From Mesostigma viride (Eukaryota; Streptophyta; Mesostigmatophyceae; Mesostigmatales; Mesostigmataceae): a stretch of DNA of 64,000 nucleotides. This document shows, piece after piece, positions 12,001 through 22,100 of the stretch (positions are counted from its first letter, which is position 1; each line of letters opens with the position of its first letter). Made by a program: the position numbers and the translations under genes. The stretch is from assembly GCA_009746045.1 (NCBI GenBank), contig RPFO01000380.1:587388-651387 (forward strand), given 5' to 3'. Below the pieces are notes generated by a model. It had not been told where the DNA came from and did not search any database. It was given only the letters and a program-made list of their open reading frames with translations.

Positions 12001-14862
12001 GCGGGCAGCTCCGGAAGGACGTCCCCGCCGCCCCCCCCCAGCAGCAGGCGGCAGCCACGTGTGTGAACGCGCCTTACGTGTGGCCCATCCTCGCGCCCGT
12101 CTCGTGGCCGCTGGACCAGTCCACCACGCTCGCCGACAGCACGCTGCCCTCGCTGCTGCTGTCACGGTGTCTGGGCGGCGACGTGGCCGAGTATGTCAAG
12201 CAGTGGGCGCGCGCCAAGGTGAACGTGGAGCGTGATGCGTCCGCGCCGGCCAACGTGCGCGCCATCGTGGCTGCCACCGAGGACATCCTCAACCGCGTCA
12301 CAGCACTCACGGGGGTCATGGGAGAGCTGAACGCGGGCCGGGCCAGTGCGCCAGCGTGCGCGGCGCCCCCAGCCCCGCCGCCCCTGCCGGCGATGCTGCT
12401 GCCGCCACCGCCATCGCCACCACCGCCATCGCCGCCGCCACCGCCGCCGCCCAGCCCTCCTGTGGTGCACTGGGTGGCAAAGTACATCGTGTCGGAGTGG
12501 CTGGAGTGCTCCGCGACCTGTGGTGGTGGCATTCAGGTACGTGCCGCATCCCTTTTAATGTGCTTACCCAAGCAGACAGGCCTGTTTCTTTTTATGCCTT
12601 GGTAGCTGCTATCTGTAGTATGTATGGGCTACTTTACTGTCTGCAGAAGGGATTTCTTTTCTCGTCCTTGTTAGTATCGGCTCCTACAGCGTTGGCTATG
12701 TAGTTTCTTGTCTCTTCTCTGCATGCGACAGTCTGTTGTCACCTCGGAGCCACTTACCCCCCTGGCGTTTCATGTGAACTCGTCATGTGTGTGCCCGCGC
12801 CCGCCCGGTTGCGCGATGTTCCCTTTCGCACCAACCCCAATCGACAACCTCTGGTTGCCCCCAGCTGCGCCAAGTGTACTGCGGCTACGCCGACAAGTCA
12901 GCTGTCGCAGAGAGTGAGTGCACCACGCTCGGCTTGACGCGGCCTGCGAGCCAACAGGCCTGCAACACTGACCCCTGCCCCACCTGGTTCTACCAAGTGG
13001 GCAACTGGACCAGCTGCAGCCAGTCGTGCGGCGGCGGCCAGCGCACGCGCGTGGTGGCGTGCGTCAGCAGCCAGGGCCAGATCTCCTCTGACGCCTCCCT
13101 GTGCACCGGCGCCCGGCCGGCCACGCTGGAGGCCTGCAACCTGGCGCCTTGTGAGTGCAGCGCGATCCAATGGTCCACGGGCCCCTGGAGCCCCTGCACG
13201 GTGGCATGTGGCGGCGGCAACTCGACGCGTGAGGTCGCCTGCCTCGCCCACTCGGATGACGGCAGCATCATGGAGCTGCCGGATGGCCTGTGTGCTGGCG
13301 TCCGGCCGGCGGACTTCCGTGTGTGCTTCTCCCAGCCGTGCACACTGGACCGCTGGGAGGTGACCCCCTGGAGCGCCTGCTCTGAGACCTGCGGCGGCGG
13401 CCTGGCCACGCGCGACGTCACCTGCACATCCAATGGCGTCCCTGTGCCGGAGCTGAGCGCAGAGGCAGTGTGTGGGCCCGACCGGCCCGCCGTTGAGATG
13501 GAGTGCAACACGCAGCCGTGCAGCTTTTGTGTGGGCCAGGGCTGCTCGGGCCGCGGGACGTGCCAGGACGGCGCATGCGTGTGCGCCGCCAGCTTCAGCG
13601 GCAGCTTCTGCCAGTTTGCGGGCAAGAACTGCAGCACCGAGGCGGACCGCAATGGCGGCTGCTGCCCCAGCACGGTCGACATCACGGGCCAATGCTGTGC
13701 CTCGGTGGGTGCGGTGCGCGACCGCCGTGGCCTGTGCTGCGAGAGTGGCCAGCTGGATGCGTGCGGCGTGTGTGATGGCCCGTCGACCACCACCGACGGC
13801 CTGTCCCACTGCTGCGCGGGCCCACTGGACGCGGCGGGCGTGTGCTGCGCCAGCGGCAAGATGGATGCGTGCGGCGTGTGCGACGGCACGGGCGACACGT
13901 GCGGCGTGCGCCTGTCGGCGCAGATATCGTGGGCTGAGAACGGGTCGTTGGCGCTCAACCAGCCCGCCGGACCCGAGCGTGCCGCGTTCGAGGAAACGTT
14001 CAAGTCCCTGCTCTCGGCCGCGCTGGGCGGCTACAATGCATCATACATCGTCGTCCACGACGTGTTTGCCTTTGACGTGGGTGAGCGCGTGGTCATCGTG
14101 GTAGACTTCTCAGTCATGCCCCCGCCGGTCGGCAGCGGGTTGCTGGGCGTGACAATGGAGCAGGTGATCGAGGCGCTCTTCCGCTGGCGGCAGGACCCGG
14201 TGGCCGTGACGGACCAGGCGGCGGTGCGGGTGCTCGACGTGTACGACGTGCGCGCGAGTGGCGTGTGCGAGAACAAGCAATGCGAGGTGGGCGAGCGCTG
14301 CGTGGCGGGCCAGAGCACGGGCTGCTGCAAGGACGACTGCCCGCTGCTGCTCTACTCGTGCCCCGCGCCCACGCACAGCAGCCTCGAGTGCGGCGGGCAT
14401 GGCAAGTGCCTCCGCGGGAGCGGCGCGTGCGAATGCTTTGCGGGCTACACGGGGGCTGACTGCGGGTCGTGCAGGGTCGGGTGGTACTTGCGACAGGACA
14501 CGATGACGTGCGTGCCGCTCATCTTTGTGGATCCAGCCAGCCTCATCCCACCGCCACCGCCGCTGCGCCCGCCACCGCCGCTTGCCCCATCGGTGAACAT
14601 GCCCTCGCCGCCTCCGGCCGGTGGTGGTGGAATCGGGGAGTCCCCTGAGGGCGCGGCCCCGCCACCTGGGGGCAGCAGCGGGACCACGGCTGAGGCCAAG
14701 CGGTACGACTGGACACTGCCACTTGTCATCGTCGCGGCCATCGCAGGGGTGGGGCTCCTCGGGCTCGTATTCATCATCCTCGCAGCAAGGCGGAGGAGGA
14801 GGGCTCCACAGCTGACCGCGTCCGCTGTGTATGACGTTCAATCATATCGCGTGGCGATTTGA
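1..14862 (+). CDS. Giant SPPPP-linked extracellular matrix / adhesion membrane protein, 5'-partial
   Basis: The gene enters from the left edge. Domain order: four DUF11-like modules (about 180-1435, 1484-2743, 3033-4279, 4894-6140), each with three sub-repeats around the motif FCYxxxNxGG and separated by SPPPP linkers; a choice-of-anchor-E-like domain (6460-7010); a long region with cohesin-like and Ig-like beta segments; a dockerin-like Ca-binding loop; a second choice-of-anchor-E-like domain (11460-11995); four thrombospondin type 1 repeats (WSxCSxxCGGGxxxR, 12481-13522); EGF-like and Cys-rich regions with two DACGVCDG motifs; a transmembrane helix (14714-14790); and a short Arg-rich tail. 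This fits a type-I surface protein of wall or matrix. One phase-0 intron is clear. Reading frame changes near 140, 4370 and 12035, all in C-runs, so the ORFs must be joined across probable 1-base indels. Whether it is an expressed gene or a decaying copy is not settled. The stop is at 14860-14862. Confidence 0.8.
3033..6462 (+). repeat. Recent tandem duplication of a DUF11-like module plus SPPPP linker (period 1861 bp)
   Basis: The segment starting CAGATCAATCTGGTGG at 3033 recurs at 4894 with only scattered substitutions through the three DUF11-like repeats and into the proline-rich linker. The period, 1861, is not a multiple of 3, so the second copy lies in another frame. The first linker (4280-4893) lacks single C residues present in the second copy, for example near 4376 and 4396, and reads as nonsense (PHLPRNRPTIPTSP) where the second copy keeps perfect SPPPP. 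It also contains an internal repeat of about 117 bp (4520-4740). The two older modules at 180-2743 form a second, more diverged pair. Confidence 0.85.
6460..7010 (+). other. Choice-of-anchor-E-like domain 1 of the matrix protein
   Basis: The stretch begins CDETVSEPGYTGAF and contains FPKFDDSLGTLTRAQLRV, then FRGSGDFVFQVSATGQSF and a final ARLEYEY strand before a Cys. This matches the known layout of choice-of-anchor E domains (FDPSLGTLxxVxL, then FTGSGxVxFxVSAT, then a terminal VxYxY strand). A second copy lies at 11460-11995 (FNPALGSLERVVV, FTGTGFVPVAV, VVLRVKYVY). The assignment rests on remembered family features, not on a search. Confidence 0.6.
7660..8040 (+). other. Cohesin-like segment of the matrix protein
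   Basis: The segment reads like a cohesin fold: an EGDLISVEVRG strand, VFAWGVIVNYDTSVLQYV (the hydrophobic YD..VL..V signature), a glycine-rich middle and ISLVTLVFRVVAG at the end. A second similar segment at about 10090-10460 has VGQEVVVDVRV, LSFQVTLFLDPASL and MTVGSVRLRALAPG. Cohesin-plus-Ig architecture also occurs in the TMEM132 family, but I cannot establish homology by eye. Confidence 0.45.
10645..10830 (+). other. Dockerin-like / EF-hand-type calcium loop in the matrix protein
   Basis: FGDTNGDGLANAADVLQAQ fits the dockerin type I loop (GDxNxDGxxNxxDxxxL). A second, weaker half follows with VTPADITYLSRF. It sits just after the second cohesin-like segment and before the second choice-of-anchor-E-like domain. 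Calcium binding is inferred from the D-N-D-A-D ligand pattern. Confidence 0.55.
12537..12864 (+). other. Intron in the matrix-protein gene (phase 0)
   Basis: Donor GTACGT follows ATTCAG, and acceptor CCCCAG precedes CTGCGCCAAG. Splicing joins CGGGIQ to LRQVYCGYAD and completes the first thrombospondin repeat (ECSATCGGGIQLRQVYC), which otherwise lacks its second half. The frame changes from 3 to 1 exactly as the 328-bp intron predicts. Confidence 0.85.
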
Positions 14863-15475
14863 GCATTATAAAATCCCCCCCGCTCCTGGTGTACACTATG
14901 TACTTTTATTGCTGCAGCGAGTTTTACTGTAAACTCCTCAGTGCAAGGTTCTATTTTTCTCGCATGCTGTCTTCAAGCTGGTGGCAACCATGCGCATCAG
15001 TGAATGGATCGGAATGGATGAAATGCACATTAGGGCAGCCGACATGAGTTTGTGGCACAGGATGCCATGGGATGCAACGCATTATCAGCGTAAAATTGTC
15101 ACAGCAGCAACTCTTTGATCAATTCTTCTATGGTCATACTTCGTTTTATTTGTTGTTTTTGTGATTGTTCCTGTCAGTTTCGTCATTTCTTGGTTTATCT
15201 GTGGATGTGCTCCTCTGGCTGTACAGGGATGCCGATCATCGTTGCCATTTGCGCAACTCTGACGTGTCGTGTCAATAAGCCGTATGCACGCCACTTATGT
15301 TTTTTCACATATTTTATACCACTTCTAGTTTTTCACATATGTTTTTTAGGCGCGAAAATATGCTGAGCTATTAAATTAAATTAAATTATAACATGACTCC
15401 GTTGGGAGATCATGTAGCACATATTCCTCGCTGGATGGGTGGAAGTGGGCGAAGCCGCGTAATCGAACTAAGCTA
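14863..15475. other. Intergenic / 3' region, no gene seen
   Basis: No convincing ORF. A TGTAA motif, the usual green-algal poly(A) signal, lies at 14928-14932, 66 bases after the stop, and could end the matrix-gene transcript. Around 15370 there is an ATTAA-rich stretch just before the LINE copy. Confidence 0.4.
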
Positions 15476-15570
15476 ACTCTAAGCTATCTAGTCTAGAAAA
15501 TCCTAACTACCCTACTCAGCAAAAGTGCCCCTTCCGCTTGGGGGGAGGGGGCTTGCCCACAGGGGCTGGC
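15476..15570. repeat. Left arm of inverted repeat flanking the LINE
   Basis: This arm is the reverse complement, roughly 85-90% by eye, of 17882-17980. Shared pieces read outward to inward: ACTCT, AAGCTATCTAGTCTA, GAAAATCC, CCGCTTGGGGG, GGCTTGCCCACAGGGGCTGG. The right arm abuts the CAA tail. Confidence 0.8.
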
Positions 15571-17881
15571 GTGCTGAGCTACATATGGCTGCCGAGAATG
15601 CTCATAAATGAATGCCCTGGACGCCCAGGCGGACGTCGACGAGCTGGACAAGGGTGCTCCCAATGCCGCCATTTTTGCGGGCAGTTTGCGGCCCGTGCCC
15701 CGTTGCTGGCGGCCCGGCACCTGCCGCGGTCGTGCCCCGCCGCCGCCCCGGCCCCGGCTCTACCGCCAGGACCCCAAGGTCCTGGCCGCCCGGCACCGCC
15801 TCAAGCGTTACCGGGACCCGCTGCAGAAACCGGTGCTCAAGGCCGCCCTCGTAGATCTACGAGCACGCTCAGAACGCAGAGGCGGCCCAGTGCATCGCAG
15901 ATGCAAAGGCCTGCCAAGCTCGCAATCAGGGCAAGGACATGTGGTACCACCTGGACCGGCTCGGCGGCCGGCGGCAGCGCACCCCGGTGGAGCACACGGG
16001 GGACGGCACGGCGCCGGTAAGCCTTGACCGCTGGTTGGCCCACAATGTTTCCTTGACAGGTGGGGCTCGCGCCCCGGCCCCCCGCCGCTTCACCCCGAGA
16101 CGGCCGCCCGTCTCGGTACGTGTTGCAGGACCCCCGCCGCCGCCGGCGCCCCGGCCCTCCTCGGCTGGGCCGGACTACCAAGTCCCCGCCTTGCAGGAGG
16201 GCTGCCTTGCCACCAACGACGTCGTCCACCCCTTCACTTTGAAGGAATTGGACGGTGCCCTTGCTCGCCTGCGGTACGACGCGGCGGTCGGTGCCGACCA
16301 CCTTTCGGCTGAGCTGCTGAAGACCCCTGACCCGGCGGTGAGGGATCTTCTGCTGGCGTTCTGCAACCGTGTCCTGCTCTCTGACGAGCCTCCGCCTGCT
16401 GAGTGGCAGACGGCCATCCGCGTCATGCTTTACAAGAAGGGCTCTGCTGCTGACCCCGGTAACTATCGGGGTGTTTGCCTCCAGAGCGCCGCGCTGAAGG
16501 TCTTCATGCGCATGATGCTACACAGGCTCCGCGCCGCGCTGGATCCACACCTGGGTGAGTCTCAGATGGGTTTCCGTCGTGGTCGTAACACTGTCATGGC
16601 TGTGTTTGTCGCGCGCCGGTTGATGGAGGAGGTGCGTCGCTTTTGCCCTGACAGTTTGCCGCTGGTCTTCATTTTTGTTGACTACATCAAGGCCTTTGAC
16701 ACGGTCGCCTCTGGGAGGCTCTATGGGCCATCCTAGCTCTGGATCGGGTGCCACCAGCGTTTATTGCTGCCATTCGTCGACTGTATGAGGGCTCACAGGC
16801 AGTAGTGCGGACTGCGGAAGGCACCACCCCACCATTCCCCCTTCACCACGGGGTGTGGCAAGGTTGTGTCCTGTCCCCATACCTGTTCATTATTGTCGTA
16901 CGTGGATCACGTCATGCGTCGGGCACGTGCGCGCTTTACTGCTCTGAAGGGGTTCGAGCCAGGCTTGCCGACATCCTTAACGAGCGCGAGCACGGCGGGG
17001 TTAGCACTGGCTACCGCCTGGCCGACCTGATTTATGCAGACGACACCACCGGCTCATCGCGCGCTCCCGGAGCACATTCAGAGCTGGCTGGACTGCCTAG
17101 GCCTGGAGGCGAGGGCGGTGGGGTTGGAGATTAGTGTCAAAACTGAGGCGATGGTGATTGGGGCCTCCAGTCGCCCACCGCTGCCGCGCCTGCTCGACGG
17201 GACGGAGGTCCCGTTCCGCGATTGCTTCAAACTGTTGGGGAGCATGCTCCCTGCATGACACCGCCGACGATGTGCCGGACATCCGCATCGGCCTGGCCTG
17301 GGCCAGGCTCCGTTCGCTCAACACCTACTGGCGCTCGAAGGGCCTGGGCGAGCACCGCAAGCGCAAGAGTGCTCTTCAAGGTCCTCGTCCTCACGGTGCT
17401 CACGTATGGCGCCGAGGCGTGGACACTACAGTAACGGAAACAATGGCAGCTCAGCTACTAGACGGCACGGTTTACAGGATGCTCCGACAGGTCCTGAACG
17501 TAGGGTTTGCCGAGCGTAGATCATTAGAATCTTTATCAGGTATGCCTCGTATTTCGGACGAGATTAGGCATGCAGCGTAGGATAGCATTTGTAGGACATC
17601 TTGCTCGCACCAGCCAGGTTGACACCGCCCTTGGTCTGGTCGGCCCCCAGCGGCTTGGCCAGCCAGGGCGGCATATTTTGACCTAGCTGGCCCCAAGGAC
17701 ATTCCCGCCAAAAGGGTAGGGAAACATGCCACGACCTACACCCAGATGTTGCTGGCCGACCTTGTGGTCCCAGCCCAGTTTGAACACCGCATCCACTCTC
17801 TCTCCCTTCTTTGGACTGCGCCATGCAGAACAAGACGCGGTGGCAGATCCAAGATTGTCAAGGCTCACACGCCGCGTGTGA

Positions 17882-17980
17882 GCCAGCCCCTGTGGGCAAG
17901 CCACCTGCCCCCAAGCGGCGGAGGCATTTTGATGAGTAGTGTAGTAAGGATTTTCTATAGACTAGATAGCTTTATAGAGT
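17882..17980. repeat. Right arm of inverted repeat at the LINE 3' end
   Basis: Inverted partner of 15476-15570, lying between the last RT-derived coding and the (CAA)n tail. The left arm therefore looks like a second, inverted copy of the LINE 3' terminus, not a classical terminal repeat. Confidence 0.75.
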
Positions 17981-17983
17981 GCA

Positions 17984-18782
<799 letters not shown>

Positions 18783-19101
18783 ACATGTACTCCCACAGTT
18801 ATGTTCCTAATTTATTAATTAATTAATGTGTCTTGCATATTGCATTAACTGAGACAATGGTGACATGTGTGCATTATCAGGATGATGCATTATCAGAATT
18901 TAGCCCAGCGCTGCGAATGCAGAGAGTCACTCTCTGATGAGAAGCCATGCCCTAGCCTTTAGTATAGCCATGCTGATTTTCCACCCCATGCCAGGCCCCC
19001 CTTGAGCTCTGAGAGATCATGCTGGTGCAGGTGCCCTTGGTGCACCTACAGCTGTAGAGCAGGCTGCGTGGAAAGTGGGTGGGGCGTCTCGTGGGATAAC
19101 C
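18783..19101. other. Intergenic, no gene seen
   Basis: AT-rich start with TTAATTAATTAATT, then unremarkable sequence. The phrase GCATTATCAG occurs twice around 18870-18895. No ORF with coding character. Confidence 0.4.
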
Positions 19102-22100
19102 TCAGTAGTTAGGCGGTACAACCTGGTATCCCGCAGCCACGATGTGGTAGCCCCATTGCTCGAGGTATGTGGTCACGTTTCCCACGTGCCGCACCCTTGC
19201 CAGGGGCTCTCCGTTGTTGCCCTTCGCCGCTATCCCGTCGTGCTCATTCCAGTTATCCACACCCCCCATTCACTAGCGGGTAGCAGCGCCGTGAAATGTT
19301 TGTAACTATAAAACCGGATGAGCGCAAATAGGCGCAATGTGACTGTGCACATCTTGCCATCCACCATCAACTGCACCCCCTCCACTTTCACTGGCACATC
19401 CCCTCCCTTGTACTTCCTGCATGGCAGCGTTTTCCAGTTGTGGAGGTTGCAGAAGGCCAGGAATGGGGGCATCTCAGCGAACGTGCGCGGGTGGAAGCAC
19501 AGTGGTTCAGGATACTGCTCACCTTCCGTGGCGTGCTTTTTATGTGCCCACAGCGATGACTGGCACGCTTTTTTGATGCGGTCGGTGACGGACAGCGGCG
19601 CGGGGTGAGCTTCTTCGCGATACGAGAGGTCGAGAAGCGAAAAAGAAGGCTCCTCGGTGACGCGGGGGGGCTTGCACATCCAGTTGCCCTCTTTGATGTT
19701 GCACAATCTGACATGGTCAAGCAACAGTCTCACCGTTGCATCTGGGACGCCCTCTCCCGTTGGCTTCACATCTGTGGATACCCTCGCAAGCGCATCTCGT
19801 AGCAAGTCCCTTGCCTCATCCAGCTTGGCTTGGTAGAAATCCTGATTGTCCGGCGTGGCAAAGGCTAGGTACCACACACACACTGCATCAGCTGCCGCCT
19901 GCCATCCCACCTCGCATCGTTCACTGCAGTGGTCCTCTCCACGCGCTCTCCCCCCTATCAAAATCAGCCCCCACATGCGTCCCCAGTAGGACGCGAGGAT
20001 CAACGCCCAGACAAACATGATACCTGCGTCCACATGGCAGCCTGATTCAAAGTTGGTGAAGGTGAGTCTGTTTGGGTACAGACGCTCGTCCTTGTGTTTA
20101 TGAAAAACTTTAGCGGTCATGACACAGAACTGACAGTGTGTTTCCTTGCTCTTCTCCTCATCGGTCGCTACCTTCCTCGGCTCCGCCTCCTCATCCTCCT
20201 CCTCCTCACTCGACACCACGATTAACTCCACCTTCTTCCCATGCTTGCCCTTTGCTGTCTTCCCTCCTGTCTTCCCCCCCTTCTTGGCCTTGCCCTTCCC
20301 CGCCTGACCCTGTTTCCCCTGCTCCACCTTTGCTTCCGCCCCCCCGGCGCTGCTCCCCTCCTTGGCCTTGCCCTTCCCCGCCTGACCCTGTTTCCCCTGC
20401 TCCACCTTTGCTTCCGCCCCCCCGGCGCTGCTCCCCTCCTCGGCCTTGCCCTTCCCCGCCTCCTCGATCCTGCTTCACCCGCTTCCCCTTTGCTGCCGAC
20501 CCTCTGGTCTTGACCGGCCCCTCCTCAGGCTTGGCTTCCCCCCCCTCCTCCTGCTTCACCCGCTTCCTGTTTGCTGCCGCCCCTCTGGTCTTGACCCCCT
20601 CCTCGTCCTTGGCTTCCCCCCCCTCCTCCTGCTTCACCCACTCCACCTTCGCTGCCTCCCCCCCGGCGCTGCTCCCCTCCTCGGCCTTGCCCTTCCCCGC
20701 CTGACCCTGTTTCCCCTGCTCCACCTTTGCTTCCGCCCCCCGGCGCTGCTCCCCTCCTCGGCCTTGCCCTTCCCCGCCTGACCCTGTTTCCCCTGCTCCA
20801 CCTTTGCTTCCGCCCCCCGGCGCTGCTCCCCTCAGTCGGCCTTGCCCTTCCCCGCCTCCTCCTGCTTCACCCGCTTCCCCTTTGCTGCCTCCCCCCGGCG
20901 CAACCCCCCTCAGGCTTGGCTTCCCCCGCCTCCTCCTGCTTCCCCGCTCCACCTTCGCTGCCTCCCCCCCGGCGCTGCTCCCCTCCTCGTCCTTGGCTTC
21001 CCCCCCTCCTCCTGCTTCACCCACTCCACCTTCGCTGCCTCCCCCCCGGCGCTGCTCCCCTCCTCGGCCTTGCCCTTCCCCGCCTGACCCTGTTTCCCCT
21101 GCTCCACCTTCGCTGCCTCCCCCCCGGCGCTGCTCCCCTCCTCTCGGCCTTGCCCTTCCCCGCCTGACCCTGTTTCCCCTGCTCCACCTTTGCTTCCGCC
21201 CCCCCGGCGCTGCTCCCCTCCTCGGCCTTGCCCTTCCCCGCCTGACCCTGTTTCCCCTGCTCCACCTTCGCTGCCTCCCCCCCGGCGCTGCTCCCCTCCT
21301 CCGCCTTGGCTTTCCCCTCCTCCTGCTTCACCTGCTCCACCTTCGCTGCCTCCCCCCCGGCGCTGCTCCCCTCCTCGTCCTTGGCTTCCCCCGCCTCCTG
21401 CTTCACCTGCTCCACCTTCGCTGCCTCCCCCCCGGCGCTGCTCCCCTCCTCGTCCTTGGCTTTCCCCGCCTCCTCCTGCTTCCCCCGCTCCACCTTCGCT
21501 GCCTCCCCCCGTCGCTGCTCCCCTCCTCGTCCTTGGCTTCCCCCGCCTCCTCCTGCTTCCCCCGCTCCACCTTCGCTGCCTCCCCCCGGCGCTGCTCCCC
21601 TCCTCGGCCTTGGCTTTCCCCTCCTCCTCCTGCTTCCCCCGCTCCACCTTCGCTGCCTCCCCCCCGTCGCTGCTCCCCTCCTCGTCCTTGGCTTCCCCCG
21701 CCTCCTCCTGCTTCCCCCGCTCCACCTTCGCTGCCTCCCCCCGTCGCTGCTCCCCTCCTCGTCCTTGGCTTCCCCCGCCTCCTCCTGCTTCCCCCGCTCC
21801 ACCTTCGCTGCCTCCCCCCCGGCGCAACCCCCCTCAGGCTTGGCTTCCCCCGCCTCCTCCTGCTTCCCCCGCTCCACCTTTGCTGCCGCCCCCCCGGTGT
21901 TGCCCCCCACCTCGGCCTGCCTTGTCCCCTCCTGTGTCAATGTACTCGCTTGCTGCTCCGCTGGAATGCCCCCCTGACCGGCCTGGGCCCCAGTGCATCC
22001 GATGTACTGACGACACCCTGCACAATAACGGCACACAAGGCAAACCCCATGCAGAAGGAACGCATCCGCCACATGCAGTGGACGTCAGTAACGGATGTTG

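Larger units (their letters stand above)
15476..17983 (+). mobile_element. Decayed LINE-type (non-LTR) retrotransposon, reverse transcriptase fragments
   Basis: Reverse-transcriptase motifs run through three frames. 15939-16736 has LDGALARLRYDAAVGADHLS, YRGVCLQSAALKVF, MGFRRGRNT and catalytic motif A IFVDYIKAFDTV. 16748-17134 continues with HHGVWQGCVLSPYLFII and the catalytic box LIYADDTT. Frame 3 near 17040-17258 gives LGLEISVKTEAMVIG and FKLLGSML, and 17360-17434 gives FKVLVLTVLTYGAEAW. These are the order and motifs of LINE RTs. No endonuclease is visible, so the 5' part is missing or decayed. At least three frame changes make it inactive as read. The 3' end runs directly into a (CAA)n tract, consistent with the simple-repeat tails of some LINEs. 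Confidence 0.8.

Noticed and set aside
19102-19330. Ubiquitin-specific protease domain in the repeat-rich gene
   Set aside because: Only a HFTAL-like box is visible. The catalytic Cys box was not found.
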